64,000 bases of DNA, from assembly GCA_024734555.1 (NCBI GenBank), contig JANPWX010000097.1:2093048-2157047 (forward strand), given 5' to 3'. Positions 40,610 through 55,180 of the stretch are shown piece after piece. The notes beneath the pieces are model-generated. The model had not been told where the DNA came from. It did not search any database and worked only from the letters and a program-made list of their open reading frames with translations. This DNA comes from Trochalopteron elliotii. Taxonomy: Eukaryota > Chordata > Aves > Passeriformes > Leiothrichidae. Numbering within the stretch: the stretch's first letter is position 1; every line of letters begins with the position of its first letter. The position numbers were made by a program, and so were the translations under genes.

Positions 40610-43600
40610 CTGCAGGAGAAGGAAGAAAATGGCCTCATGAGCTGCACAAAAGAACAGAAAGGAATAGCACGGCACCACAACAGACAAAGTCACCCCTGCT
40701 GGTCAATAGCAGATCTGGCAGGCACAGGGGAATATAATTCATCTCCATATTAAGGCTTTGGTTTGCCTTCTCCATTCCTTTCCTCTGGAATGAACAATGC
40801 AGGGGTATTGTTTGCAATATCCTCTTGGACACAGGGTTTTTTTTCCAGGGCATTGCTCATTTTTAGGCAAAATCCTGTCTCTACCAAGAGTGCAGAGAGA
40901 GAGAAGGCACAGGGCAGAGAGGCTCAGTGAGACACAGGAGATTCAGGGCAGGGCATCCAGCAGGGCTTGGCAGAGCTTCTCCAGTGAGTGGAAGAAAGCT
41001 ACAGGCTGCTGTATCTGTCCTTTGCAGCACAACTAGGCTACAGAAATTACAAAAACTGAAGTGGCACCTTGTGTGGGGCAGGAGAATACAGAGAATGCAT
41101 GAGACCAGTGTAAAAGCACAATACTCCAGCAGTGGTGGTTTGTGGCCTTATAGGAATCTTCTGGAGCAGCTTTAGGAGCTGGGACCTTATTCCAGGGAAG
41201 ACAGTGGCTGACTTGTCCTCAGGTGGAGAAAACTACTAGGATTGTTTTAACTAACCTTCATGGAGATTTTCTCCCCATTTCTTCCCCTGGCATGCCAAAA
41301 GGAGTGAAGGAATGGCTAAAGTTCACAAAATCCTGAATTATTCTACCTTTAGAATGAAACAAGCAGAGAGCAATCTGTACCTGCATCACTGCACAGTGAG
41401 AGAAGCAGCATGACAAAGCAAGCAGAGCTGTGCTTTACTTAAAATTCTGGAAAGCTTTAAAGAGATCTTTCTCCCCAGCGTATGTTTTATCCCAGGTATT
41501 TTCCTCAGCAAGAAGAATCACATTGTAAACCATTCCTTAGCAACGGGCTGGATATTATAAAACCTATATTACTAAAATTTGCTAACCTTTTATTTGGTTT
41601 TGGGGGAGGCTTGTGGGTTTGGGGTTTTTTTTCCCTCCTTTTCCTTTCACATTTTCTCCAATGGACCATGTGATTTACTGACAAAGTTACAGAGCTAAAC
41701 TTTCTTTAGAAAGCTATTTCCTTGTAGTAAAGTGTGTGAATACCCAGTTATCTAAAGAAAATACATCCCCACTGAGCTTTATATCTGACTCACCTGCTTG
41801 AGGCCCTGAAAATAAGTGAGAATGTGTACTTCTTAGCATGTACACTCCCTGTATACATCTACAGGTCAAATGAATAGAGGAACTGAAGTCAGAATTTGAT
41901 AAAACCAATATATATCTGCTTGGGAATAAACAACACCACTAATTCTGTTTCTCATCACAAAGCTGCCTCAGCTTTGACAGGAGTCAGGAGTCAGTGTGCT
42001 CTTATTGCACAGCAAGCAGAGCTCAGATGGAGAAAATTGTCTTTTGGTAAAGTGACGTGGGTTTTTTGTTTATCTTAGTGTTTTTGATGGGCACTGTCCT
42101 TGCAAATACGTTGATGAATCACACCAGACCTCTTGCATCACTGGATACCTCCTACCATGGCATATCTCTAACAGTGATTTTTACATGAGGGATTAATTAA
42201 GAGGAAAGACTTTTTGTTTAAAAAAAAGGAATGACAACAATTCACATCTGAACACTTCTGAACCTCAGAAAAGCTGTGATCCAGCTCTGAAACTAAAGTG
42301 GTAGGTCAGCTCTGTTTAAAAATAACTTCCTTCATAATTCACTGCCAATTGCTTCAGCAAATACTGCAGAAGAACTATTGATGATTTGGTGTTCACTATT
42401 AAATATTCATCACCAACCACTGATTTGCCCATTAAAACATTTCTGCTAAGTGCAAAATTATGCATAAATCATGTTAATGAACTGATAGATCAGAAACCTA
42501 AATCATTTTTCTAGGCCTTATAAAAGAATAATTTCATAGATCTGAATTAGATCCACTTACAAGCACCAATCATGTATAATGGTTATTTTTCTTCCTGTGA
42601 AAAAGTAATAATGCTTTGTTTCACTAAAGCATCTAAGTTTAAGGGTTTTCAAAGGCTTCATAACTCTTAAGTAATTTCCTTTATTATGTTTCACTGGGGT
42701 TAGCAAAAATCTTATTTGGAAAGGAGGATATTTATGTACTTCAGGTGAAATTTTAAATACTTTTTTCTCAGAAGTAAAGCCAGCCTAAAACATCCCTGCT
42801 GGTTACAGCCTGCTGTCCCATCAATTACAACAGTACAAATATTTGTGGACTGAAATCTAAGTTGGGTCACAAGAATGATCTTGGTTTAATCCTTCTTCAA
42901 ATCACCATTTCTAACCTAGATTGCTTCACCCTCCAGCTCCCTGTAAAGAGCTGAGTCACCACAAATGACATGTGGGTCCACAGTGGTGAATTCACGAAGC
43001 AAATGCCCAGAAAAAGCAGCTCCAGCTTGGACAAATCTCTGAGAAAAAGTGATGTGAAACTCTACCCACATAAATGATCTGTCAGTGTCAGAAACCACAT
43101 CTTTGGCACAGTTAGATCTGAAGTTAAGAATCCACAGAATGCGGTTTCAACCTCCAGGGTAAAGGAAGTTTCTGAGGTACAGCAAATCACTGGACTGACA
43201 AGATTTACTGGATCCAACACTTTGACATAAACCTGCTTTCAGACAGGAGAACTCATTCATAAAGACAGTGTAAAATAACATATAGCATATAGTTTATGTA
43301 TCCTCTCCTTGGTAGTGACTGACAGCTTCACTAAAACACAGCTGCATGATCATGAAGCAGGAATTACTGCAGTGCTTTCTATCTGAGGCTGTTCACAGTA
43401 ACAGGGTTAGTTTGTTTGAGGTCAATGTCCTGATATAAAATCCACAAAATAAAAAATGTTATTGCTCTATTCCATTGGCAATGTGAGCCAGTATTAAACA
43501 CATTTGTGATACTCTCCCCAATTTTTTTGACTCAACCAGTCAACAGTCAGGGGCTGCAAAATATTCTACCAGTCTGCAAGGGCTTTTCCATCATTCTGAA

Positions 43601-45371
43601 AGTGTAAATGGATTCACACTTCCCATTACACCTATTTTGAAATGTTTGACTCTCAGGCCACTATCCGTGGCAGCCCAAAGCAGAATTGAGGCAGGCCATC
43701 TTCCTATCCCAGCCACCAGCCCTAAACAAACCTTCCAAGTCAGTGTCTTGTACAAAATAACAAATCTAATTAGGCAACACTAGTAACATGTAGAGTGTAA
43801 AATATAGCCCCAGCCATCAGAACAAGAATTGAAGTGTGAATTTCCAAAGCAATCCAAACTCTTAATGCTTCTTTGCACATCAGTGGAACTTCCCATAGCA
43901 GCATCAGAGCACACATCCCTCAAGGCAAGATAACTTGCAGTCTCAAATATTTCGGAGAAGTTAGTGCCTCCGAAATCTATATTAAAGCTAAAAATCAGAT
44001 GTGTGAAATGTCTGGAAACCAAAGACCATGTTTCTATGCAGCGGAATAGGAATATCAGAACATGACCAACATATATGGGAAACAGGTGGATGTTCCAGTT
44101 GAAAAAACAAGAAATTAATATTTTTACAGTTCCTAAAAGTTAGCACATCCTTGCAAAAAACTAAACCAAACCAAACCAAACCAAACCACGAAAAAACAAC
44201 AAAACAAAACCAACCAACCAACCAACCAACCAACCAACCAACCAACCAACCAAAGGAACTGACTGAGGAAAGATTTGGAGTAGGTACCCTTATTTCAAAC
44301 CCCATGAAAGGAAATTTGAGCCAGGCTTTGAATAGAAGTTTGGGCTAGTTTTAAGAAAAAATGGTGTGGGTCACGATAAGCCTGAACAAAAACTGCAGGA
44401 AATCTAGCTCTGATTCACATGTTATAATGTAGGTGTTTTCATAGTGAAAGCTCAGATCTTTCCCTCTCACTGCAATTTGAGGGCAAGTTCTGGGGCAATT
44501 TGAGGATTGAAGCTTGAAGCCTTGTACTTGATTATTACTACAATAGTATGTGACATTTACAGTGCTCTACCACCTTCAAAGTGTTTTACAAACAACAACT
44601 AATTCAATTTTTACACTTTAGAAAGTATAAACAGGTACTTCTTTACACAGGTACATCACAGGCAGAAATGTAATGTAACTTACCCATGTCTAGCAGGAGG
44701 CAACATTATAAGTGAGATTACCATTCCAACATTATTGATATTCTTGCTTTCCACTTAAAAGAGTGGAAAGATTGAGTTTTGTGCAACAGTCATCTTCATA
44801 TATATAGTGCACAAGTGTGGTATTTCTGTTAGGAAACAGAACTTACAGGAAACACATTCTCTCTGCAAGCATTTTCTAAATATTGTGGGCCAAATTTCCT
44901 GTTGGCATAACTCTGCTGACCTGAGAACTTGATGATTCTTCATTGCTTTTGACCACACATTAACTTCCAACAGTCCACAGTCTGTGGGATGTCATAATTA
45001 AACAAAACATCTATGCAATATATAATTACATACTAACTTGCAGAGATACAAAGTTCTTTGAAGCCAAGGTAATTTAAAATAGTTACATTCAGCTAGTGTA
45101 AGAAAAAATGAGTAATAAAATAGCAAAACAATTGTTATTTTTCCCTTAAAGACTGTGAAATCTGTTCTTCCTGAAGACAAGTTAATATGAAGCTGGTGAA
45201 ATACTTATGAGCTTCTGTTGCTGGAAAAGCAAAACCAGTCGTTGCTTCCTGCTGGATATGGCAAAACCCTGTAATGCCACAGACTTTTAGACTGTGTTGG
45301 AAAAGGGAGGGGAAAGGAAGAATGAATTGACTAACTGAAAAGGTCTATTACCCATGTGCCACCTTACTAAC
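40610..45371 (-). other. RPS6KA2: RPS6KA2 intron 12
   Basis: A 4.8-kb intron with GTTAGT donor and CTGCAG acceptor. It contains a CCAAA/CCAA simple repeat at 44163-44254 and an AT-rich POU-like motif (TTATGCATAAAT) near 42457-42472. Confidence 0.95.
44163..44254. repeat. CCAAA and CCAA simple repeat
   Basis: About five AAACC units (44163-44188), an A-rich spacer, then eleven or so CCAA units (44209-44254) in intron 12. Confidence 0.95.
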
Positions 45372-45474
45372 CTGTGGGGGTCCGGGATGTGAACTCTGGA
45401 TCAAAATGAAAGGTGTCTTCTGGCCGCCCCACAGCGGGCTTGAAAGGTGGCTTGATTTCTTTTCTGTACAGTTT
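45372..45474 (-). CDS. RPS6KA2: RPS6KA2 exon 12: AGC tail
   Basis: A 103-bp exon encoding [20 protein letters not shown] then [14 protein letters not shown] (human 325-358), plus the first base of Asp359. The PPFKP motif and the FDPEFT segment are hallmarks of the AGC-kinase tail, which wraps the N-lobe. The acceptor TTGTAG precedes 45474 and the donor GTTAGT begins at 45371. Lys replaces the human RSK3 Thr at 325. Lys is what RSK1 and RSK2 have there, so this is probably the ancestral residue. Ser replaces Ala in FTSRTPT. Confidence 0.95.
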
Positions 45475-48400
45475 CTACAAGGAGAAAAACAGACCACAGT
45501 CAGCATGAATGTCTACACTCTTAGCATCTGGAGATTAGACTCCCCTGCTTTCTTTAGGGTGTCCTCTCTCAGCTCCATGCTATCCTTGCTTGGCTGACAG
45601 AAAAGGATGATGTAGCCATGGTTCTGGCTCTTGTTTTGCTGGTCATTTAAAATCTGTGACCTGGATGGTCCCCGCACATTTTAGCTACTGGAATCCTGAA
45701 TATAAACACAAATGTTCCTGGCAAAAATTTAGCCCATAGACTGAAACAGAATTCCAGCTGGGGCATGTGGAAATTCACAGGTCTAAGGACAGGACTGGAA
45801 TGTGCAGGAAACAGGGTGACTTCAGCAGTGCAGCAACGGCAATTAGCACAAAGAACTGTTAGGAAGCCATGACTGCTTTAGCATTTATTATTTTTCAAGA
45901 ACCAGCAATGTGTTTGATGTGCTGCCAGACTGAGCTGAGCAACAGGCTTGGCTGCCTGGTCCTTGCAACCTAAACAAGAGACTTGTTCTTTTAGCATATC
46001 TGGTGAAAAGGAAGGGTGATTACAGCTGATGATTACATGAAATTCCCATCAAAAAATGCTAGGGAGAAAGCACTGTAGATGGGTAGGCAATCACATTGAA
46101 GCTCTACATGTGGCTTGAACTGAGGAACAAGACAAAGGAAAAACATAAGGAAAGAGAGGAAGGTATGTAACAGGTAAGTACTGCCAGGTATGCAAGTTTC
46201 TGCTGGTGACTGAGGGGTCATGTAGGGGATCATCTAAGTAACAGGCACCCTAAGTTCATCCTAATACATCCTGCCTTTATTATGAGGGACTTCAGGGCCT
46301 TTTTACTCATTCTCTGAGATCTTTAAGAAATTGCTACACCATGCTCCATTGCAGGCATTCATACATACACAGACACACACTGAGGTGAGAATGTCTGGAT
46401 CTAATCCAAAGTCTGTAGAGGTTAATGGAAAGAGCCCTATTGATTTCAGCCATCTTTGCATCATCTCTGCCTGAAATTATGAAAACTGAACATCATACTG
46501 ATGGCAGCATGGAGGACAGAGCTCCAGTTGGACTCCCTGCCCCATGTTGCAGTCCCTAGACTGCATTTCCCTTCTAGCAATGCTTTTATTCTCAGCTTTC
46601 AAAGGGCTGAATTAGTTGCCACAGACAGTTCTCCATAATCAACATGTCTGAGCATAAATATAACATTTAATGCAAACTTTCAAGTCATGATAAGAACTAG
46701 AGAGCTCAACTTTATGACTGTTTGCAATATGTATTTTAAGGTTAGCTCTTAGAACCATTTCCTAATGAGCTGATTTTTCAAAATGTTTAATGGACACTAC
46801 TAAATGCTTGTCCAGCTTCTTGCATGCAGGAAGATCCTTTTTAACGGTGTGTTTTCTGGGGAATTAACTTCTGTAATACAAAGCATGTGGTCAAATCTAA
46901 GATATATATACATCACCATGTTTGAATTTGATTTTGCATTGATAAATATAGGTTCTTGAACCATAACATTCTGTAACATAGTATTAGCCTTAACAAAAAG
47001 GATGTATTTGTGGTTGAATTATGATTCCTTGGGAAAGTGAAATGGTGAGGTTGGAAATTACTCTCCAATAATTAATGGCCATTTCACTATAAAAAGTTCC
47101 TGCTTGCGTAAAACTGCTCCGTATCTTTGGAGAGGAAAGGAGATGAATAACTGCTGTGAGCCACAATGGAAAGCCAGTCTTCCAAATAATTAAAAGCCAA
47201 TTGCAATCTTAAGCAGGAAGTGTCACTCATCAGCTGAACAGTATCAACTGAGTAATTAACATATATCTTTTTCTGCCTGCACAGAACTTTACAAGAGAAC
47301 TCAGCATCTACTGAAGGTTTTTCTGTTGCTAGGATTTCACCTTGAGAAAGCTATTTGCTTCCCAGTTTCCCTTTATTTGTCTTAATTCAGAACTGCAGTG
47401 CTTCTACTGCAGAAAGCAATATGGTCACACGCACATGCTTCCTCATGGAATTAACCACACAGCTCATCCTGTGAGGTCCAAAAATTGGAAAATGTTTCAG
47501 AGCTGTACATAATTCAGGAATTGCACTCTCTTTTCATTATCGTAACCATATTCTCTCTGGCCTCTTAATCCCTTCCCCCATCTGTAGTTTCTTAAGTGCT
47601 GTTGGAGCTACATTTGTATTTTGAGTCCCTAACTCACATTCTCCACTACTAGGGAGGGATTTAAGATTCATCGTGAGTCACATGCCACCTAAAGATTTAT
47701 AATCACAAATTCTCTTTCTGGGAGGGGATGGAAACAAAGAAGTTGCTTGTGTGAGTGAAAGGCACTCCCTTTGAGCACAACCCTGAGGGGACCCCCTTTT
47801 CCATTTCCTCACCCACTTGTGATAAAAATTAGACAACAGAACAGCAAAAGGTAAACTGCCTAAAACATATTTCCCCCCGCAAGCTCTTGAATAGGGTACC
47901 TAAATAAAATCACTGAGGAGCAGGAAAAGCAGAGTAGTATCATCTATGGACTTCTCCATCCCACACTGGCTCCAGTTCTCTGAGTGAGCCACTACAACCC
48001 AAGACAAATAACTAAACCACAGGGCAGCCCAACACAGTGAAACATGAAGGCCTGCTGCAGGCAGAACACCTCTTCCTTTAAAAACCTGCATCCTGCAAAA
48101 CTCAATGTGGCATAAGCTGATCTAAGAAAATAGTAAGAATCACAGCCATTACTTCGTATACACATAGAGAGTGAACTTCTTGGAGGATTTGAGATCCTTC
48201 TGAATTTTTCAAGAATATTTCTAATTTTAGGAAAATATATTAATATATTATCTCTTACCATGGTCCCCAAATTACTCAGGGATGATGTATCGTGACTGTG
48301 ACCTCTTCTGGCAGAAACCAACCAGACTGGGAAATGACAGCAGGTTAAATTTCAAATATTGCCTTTGACCATTTCTTTCAGACTGTCCATAACTTATGGT

Positions 48401-51400
48401 GAAGTTTAAGCAGTTATATACTTTCTACATCATGGTAGTCTTAGTACTGTATGCAAAAGTTACAGTGAGTTCCATCATCTGTTTAAATGGGAACGGGGTC
48501 CCAGTTTTCCCAGTTTAAATTCCAGTTTTGATATCCCAAATTTTCTTTTGGGGCATCTTATTAGACACTTTGTTATCTTGCACAGGTATAAGAAACTGAG
48601 GATTTTTTTTTCTTCCACATTGTTCCCATATCCTCTTAAGAACTGCACTCCTTAGCCCTTACTGTTTTATTGAGAATACAGTTTATCTCTTTCCCCATAA
48701 AGAATAAGCACCCACATTCCATCATCAATTTTTTTAAACTGGCCACAGCATTGACTCAGCACAGAAAAAAGTGACTGACAGGTATGAAGAATCACTGCAT
48801 AACCCACAGTGTTGTTGGATGCAGAGGCTGTGCTGAAGGAGTGCATAATCCACAGAATGAGGAAGATGGACTCGAAGGTGTGAAAACACTGATTTAGATA
48901 TTCACACATATCCATGCTTCTGACTACTTATCAACCCCTCATGTCGTCCTGAGACTTTCGTAATAAGTACCTACAAATTAGCTAGAAACCATTTCTATAG
49001 CAGCTTGTGAAGCTATGAGCTTCTATTGACTTTCTTTCTGATTTCAGACAAAAACATTTTTATTTGAAATAAGTAAGTTTCATCCAGGTGCCACAGACCT
49101 TTTCTTAAAATATGTTGCCACATCCCTAGTATGATCTTCATCTGAACACCTCCTCAGCTGGAACTTAAGTAATACACAAGAGAGACTAGTAATAAAATGC
49201 TGCAACACTGTGTTTCTTTCTCTTCTTATTTATAAGTAGTTAATTTTTCATCATCTTTAAAAAAGCACACTCCTAAAAACCCCAGAGATGTAAGTGCTCT
49301 GTACATGTGCCTGGCAAATATCAAGAAAAAGAAAATGGTTTCATTTCATTAAAAATTATTTAGTCATTTCCTCAACTGAGTTTCTCTGATAAAGAACTGA
49401 ATTACTCCTTAGACACCTTCTAGAAATAGAAAGATGCTACCCTCCATAGTGGTGCACTTGTAGTGTGAGAATAAAGTGCTTTGATACATATACCTGTCAT
49501 AGCAAATCCAATAACCAGACAAAAGGATGAACTACATTCTGAAACGCTTGCCCTCTCCTAGATTAATGACTCAATGTTATTGCCTGCAAATGATAGAAAA
49601 GCTAGCAGAAATCAGACCCCAGGATTAATTTTTTGCTGTTGGTAAAATCTGCAGTTAAATAATTCACATTTTCAGTTCAGTTTGATCTCTGATTAATGTT
49701 AAAGGAAAAAGAACTGGGATCCACTTTCTTCCCACTCCTTTCCTCAGCTGTATTTGACAGTTCATTTTCAAGCACGTCATTTGCTCTAGTTCCAATTTAG
49801 TCTGTCATCCAAACAAAAACTACTGTTTATAGCCCACTCCTCTGACAGCAGTCTGCAAAAAAGGACTTCATTTTTCATTTTCAATGAAAAGCCAGAAATT
49901 CATTATGCATAACCTGGAAAGAAGAAACAGTAGTAAAAAAAATCAGGAACCAGACTGTGCTTTCTCAGAGCCAATTACTTAAATTATCTGAGGTCAACTC
50001 ATTTTGGGCCTGCTTGTCTTAAGAAGAACAGGAGGTGCAAGGTTAATAAGCAGGTAAAACTGTCAAGGAGCTGGACATCTAATCTCTCTCCTGAGCATCC
50101 CAGCCTTGACCATGAAAGGCAGTCCATCCATTTAACAACAGATCTATTGGATTTGCGTCATGGTGCCTGCTAAATGCCTCAGAGCAGAAAGACTGATATT
50201 TGCAGAAACCTCCAGCTATTTTTCACTCTGGAAAGTGGGAATTTAGCTGTAAAAATGTGACTCTTACAGAGTCTCATGTCACCATTTAAGTCTGGGCATA
50301 AAAAGCTCTGTGTCAGGTTGTTCACTGTTCATTTAGTGCAGAAGTTAGCCAGAAGTTAAACCTAAGGTGGCTGGAGATTTTGCTGACAGATGGCACCCTG
50401 GAACATGGGAATGGCTTTTGGGAAAGGCTGGGAGGAGGAAGGTTTCCTGGCCACATTGATGTTTTCCAGGATTGCCCTTACTGCCTCTGCATGCAGTGGT
50501 CACATACCACCAGCACGCTGTGCTTGGCAGCAGCATCAGCAGCATCATGACAGGGCCTGTTCCTGCCCTGTGTGTGCTATTTCCACTGGGTGTTCATCCA
50601 AACCAGACATTATATCTGGTTGTGTCTGTCTGAAGACAGTAAAAGATGGGAAATGACTGCCCCAACAGGTAAACACTTCAGGCACAGAGAAAATAACCAG
50701 CTCCAACCCAAACCCCAAGGGAACAGCTCTGAAAATACTGTGAACTGAAAGCCCGAGTCACAGGGTTCCATCTGCAGCTCTAGTACCACTGCAACATCAA
50801 GGCCTCACATCAAGACTTCACACGTGGCTTAGAAGGAAGAAGCTAACTCACTTCTGTTTTGAATCTCTCTTTAAAATGAGATGATGCAACTTGGAGCTTT
50901 GTTTCTGGTTATCATGTCACTCCTGTAGGAAAAATCATGCTTAAAAGCAAACCTTTTTCACACTGCATTTCCAGCAGACACTAACCTATTCTCACCCTTC
51001 ATGATGAGGGGGCTTTTGATGGAGGATTGTTTTACTGCAGCTGCTGAAATTTCCTGTGCTGTCAGTCACAGCAGTCCTGTCTATCATAGCTGCCAAGGTA
51101 GCACACAAGTTCTCCAGAAAAGCTTTCCTCTTGCTGAGGTCTTTATATTGCCAAGACATAAAGTAAATCATCACTTCTCTCCCATCTCAACAGTGCTGTT
51201 TGCTGACTATGCAAACTCATGTGGGAGATTCTGTATACATTGTGGGAGAACAAATGAGGGCACCATGGACTCTCTTCCTGCAACTGCACAGAGATCAGTG
51301 CTGAACATCTATGTCTGATCCATTTCTGTTCTCTGACGCTGTTCTGTTTGTGTCCATGGAGAGCACGTTAACAACTGGTTGGATGATTATTGAGAGTCAA

Positions 51401-53135
51401 AGTCCTGGCTTCAGCTCAGGGTCAGGCTCACATTGCTCTAAAATACATATAGTACTGTAGCTGCTGGAACAAGATAAGCCTCCCAAGATCTCCTTGAGTG
51501 ATTGCAAGATTAGGATAAAATGAGGAAATATATTACAAAGATGATAGCTGATCGGTGTAATAGTGATCTGTCTCTGAGAGAGTGTAATAAGCACTAATTA
51601 TGTTGGATTAAATTGGATTTTTACAGCTATATTTCACATCAGAGTTAGAGGGCTGGATAACACATCAAAAGGCAATTAAATCCACCTTCCTCTCTAGCTC
51701 CAAGGCATGTTCAAGCATACCTATCTTCTTCGTGGTAGATATTTCCCTGTCCATAAAAGCTTTTTCAAATGATGGAGGACTGCGGAGTTTCCTTAGGACA
51801 GGCATGAAATTGTTCCCTAAAGAATGGAGCTTGAAACAATCACCAATTATCATGACAGAAGGTGGTCTTGAGTATTCTCATGGGACAGAACTGACTTTTC
51901 TGAAAACCTTTCCAAGATGCAGAGCCTCATTTATTTATGATGAGTTAGTGAGCTGCTCCCCTAGCAAACACAGAAGAAAGAAAAGCCCTCTCACTGTTAC
52001 AGTGCTTCTTATTACATCAAGATATAGTCATCTGACCTATATTTTGATTGCCAAGCTGAAGACTGCAGAGATATTGGGGGAATACAGAAAATAATGTTAT
52101 TGTCATTGACATTAATATTATCATTTAACAATTTTCATCATAATCAACAACCCAAGTCTTTTAATTCTCTACTTTTTATTTTCACTTACTGCTCTCATAA
52201 ATGTAAAGTCTTCATACAGAATCTCACGATTAGTGAGAAGCAGAAAAGGAAAGACACCCTAGACTCCAGAACATATTTAATGGGACTAAAAGTCAGCTGG
52301 ACTATAAAGGAAAGTCTCAAAATCCACCTTCATTGATTATGTTTTAATATGTTTATGAGTCATGATAACTCTTCAACATGCAACTCAAATTAGATTTTTC
52401 TAATGAATTTTTCCAAAATAAATGGGTTTGTGGGCCTTTCAAAGGCTACCTGGGCACCACAAAATGTTCTCTCACAGAGGAATTAGCTTTACTGCAAAGT
52501 CCCAGGCAGCAGTTTGAGAATGGCTCCATCACATAGATTCATACAGTTTTACCAGAATTTCTCATGAGAACTGCATCAATGTTACCTGTTGTACTAGCAC
52601 TGGTGAGTGAATGCATTAAATGTACTGTAACACAGGCTGTATAAAATTAAACTAGAAAATGCTAGGGCATGTGGCAAACAGCAGCTCTGATGCACTGGCA
52701 GATGTCCAGACCAAAAAGGAAAAATGTTTGCCTCCAGGCTTGTCTAAGAACAAGTTAATTTGAACAACAATGATGCTGAAAATGTGAGATTGAACCTCTT
52801 ATGAGTCTAAATCAAATACTCAGATAATCTGCACCACCACCTTCATGAGCTGCAGATGATAGCAATAAAATAAATCCTTGTTTACCATGCTGTTAATCAC
52901 ATCTGACATGTTTTACTTGAATCATGCTTAATTTGATCAACTGTTCCAATTTTGAGTACTGATGCCAACATGCATGCAAGAGAGACAGAGACACCCACTG
53001 AAAAGGCTCTAACTCCTCTGTGTTAGAGAAGTTAGGCTCTATATGTTAGAGAAAGTAATCTTTTCCTAAGCATGGCAGTTTAAACATGGCATTCAAAAAA
53101 TATAGCTAAGAAAAAAATAACGCTGCTCCACTTAC
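45475..53135 (-). other. RPS6KA2: RPS6KA2 intron 11
   Basis: A 7.7-kb intron with GTAAG donor and TTGTAG acceptor. The block 47040-47270 is dense in TAATTA and CAAT-type motifs and looks like a non-coding conserved element. No repeat family recognised elsewhere in it. Confidence 0.95.
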
Positions 53136-53200
53136 GTTCCAGTCTATAGTAACAAAGAAAGGGTGGCGTTTAATTTCTTCCACTCCATCAAATCCAGCAC
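53136..53200 (-). CDS. RPS6KA2: RPS6KA2 exon 11: kinase core to AGC tail junction
   Basis: A 65-bp exon that completes Gly303 and encodes AGFDGVEEIKRHPFFVTIDW plus Asn (human 304-324). The IKRHPFF and TIDW motifs mark the end of the N-terminal kinase core and the start of the AGC C-terminal tail. The acceptor CTCAG is at 53201-53205 and the donor GTAAG at 53131-53135. The only difference I note from human is Phe for Ile in GAGFDG. Introns of 6.8 kb and 7.7 kb flank this small exon. Confidence 0.95.
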
Positions 53201-54839
53201 CTGAGAAGAGAATGAAAGAATCAAAATGAAGTCATGCTTATGAGAGAGCTGCATGTCTCTTCTCCACTCTCCCTCCCCACCCCCACTTTTCTTCTGACAA
53301 AGTGAGAGTCCCCATCTAAAACAGTTCTAGTCAGGGAATTCTGAGTGGTGCAGCTGCCATCACAGTATAAACTGCCATAAATAGACACAAGGGCACTTCA
53401 TTAATGAGATTCTGATTCCAAGGGTCTTTTACTTTTCTCTAATTGAGGCTGCTCCCAAGGCTTTGGATGAGACATGGGATTTTAGCCACAGGAGAGTGGA
53501 TGCACCACCAAGGTCAGGAAAGGCCCGAGGATATCCTGATAATCTGGCAAGGCTCCACCACTAGCAGGTTTTCTATCCACACTGACTTCCCAATCTTGAC
53601 TAGCTACTGTTTTCCAGAGGCACAGAAAGCTGCACTACAGACAAGTATAAGCTCAAAATGCCAAAATGCTCCAAAATGATTTGAGGTAAGCCAGGGTTTT
53701 AGGTTCCTCCTCTTCACATACTGTCTTCAAATTCCTGTGAGTACCAAAAGCATCACTCTCAGTGTTATGTTTCCTTCACTATTAAATTTCTGTTAGATTA
53801 CTCTAGGAAATTTAGGGGAAGTCTTCTGAGGTCTGATAATGAGTCTAATTCCTTCATTACTTTTGCCTTATGTTTTCACTGAAGATTGACTTTTTTATTC
53901 CTTTAGTTCAATTTATTTCCTTCAGTGCTATCACAGAACCAAACAGGTACTCAGTAATAATTAAAAGAACTGTCAGAAGGGATTTAGAATGCCATTTTGG
54001 GGGTTGATTTGACCTTATTAATAACCCCTTTCATGTTCATTTCAAGGAGAAATGAATGCTTAAACTCTGGAAGCAAAGGCTTTGCACTGCAATTCTGGAA
54101 TCAGTTCCTAAAGGGTACCCAACCTACTTCTTCACAAGCATGCTGAGCAACCTTGATTCCCAAAAGGATTTGGGATTCCTAAGCACCTTGCAAGGGGCAC
54201 TCAGCACCCCAGAAGACTCAGCTTTTTATACATGAAGTATTTTTACTTGGGGAAGATCAACATTACAAGCAGCTTTATAAAGGCCTTGTCAGCTGAAGCT
54301 TTTATAAAACGTGTGATGTCTGCTCTCCTTGTGTACAAGATCATTATCAATGTTTGTCAAAATGCAACTATCAGGAACAGCTTCCTACAGCCTGCTTAAC
54401 ATTCACTGATGAATGGATATGGGACGCAAACACTTTGAAAACATAACATGCAGCATTGTCTGTCAGGCCTGCTGGAAAACAGCAAAGAGGGATGATCTCC
54501 TGATTAATTCCCCACCCCAGTAATCTTTCAGTATAGGCAAATGCAAGTGATGCACATGAGGGTAAACAATACTAGCCTGCAATACAAAATTATGTGCTCA
54601 GAGGTGATCAGTCCCACTGAGGAGTCTGTGGGTTATGACAGACAGACATTTCTAGGCAGACACAACATGAAATCAAACATTAGAAAAAGAAAAGAGGACA
54701 AAAGGGACAACATCATTGCACTGTCACTGTCTAAGTCTGTTGCATTTCTGCAACTGGAGTATGGATTGTAGCTGACACACTCTCCTGTAAAAGGGTGCAC
54801 TTATTAAAGTAAGGAAAAATAAAAGAAGGCCAACAAAGA

Positions 54840-55180
54840 ATGTTATGGAATGACTGAGTAGGTCAGGACTTTTCAGCCTGGAAACAGACGACCGAGGAAG
54901 TATAAAATAGATCACTAAATGATGCCAGCAGGAATCAGAAGAACCTGGAGATGTTTCCTCAGGAAACAGACAGTTGTGTGATGTGGAATTCCTTGGAAAA
55001 GATGATGTGGTGCAAAATACTTATATGGGTTCATGGGGAGGCCAGGAAAGTCTGTTGAAAAGAAATCTATTGAAGATTACTTCATCGAAAAACCACAAGA
55101 GGCTCAGGAAACCCCCTGCTAGACCTTGAAGCAGGAATAGGGTATGAGAAAATTTGGGTGAAGCAACACATATGTTTATC
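54840..55180 (+). mobile_element. Old degenerate CR1-like fragment
   Basis: Scattered matches in the right order to an ancient CR1 type: TTTTCAGCCTGGAAA, then ATAAAATAGATCACTAAATG, GGAATTCCTTGG, TTATATGGGTTCATGGGG, GTCTGTTGAAAAG, and GAGGCTCAGGAA before CTTGAAGCAGG. It is strongly diverged, so the call rests on a chain of partial similarities. Confidence 0.5.
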
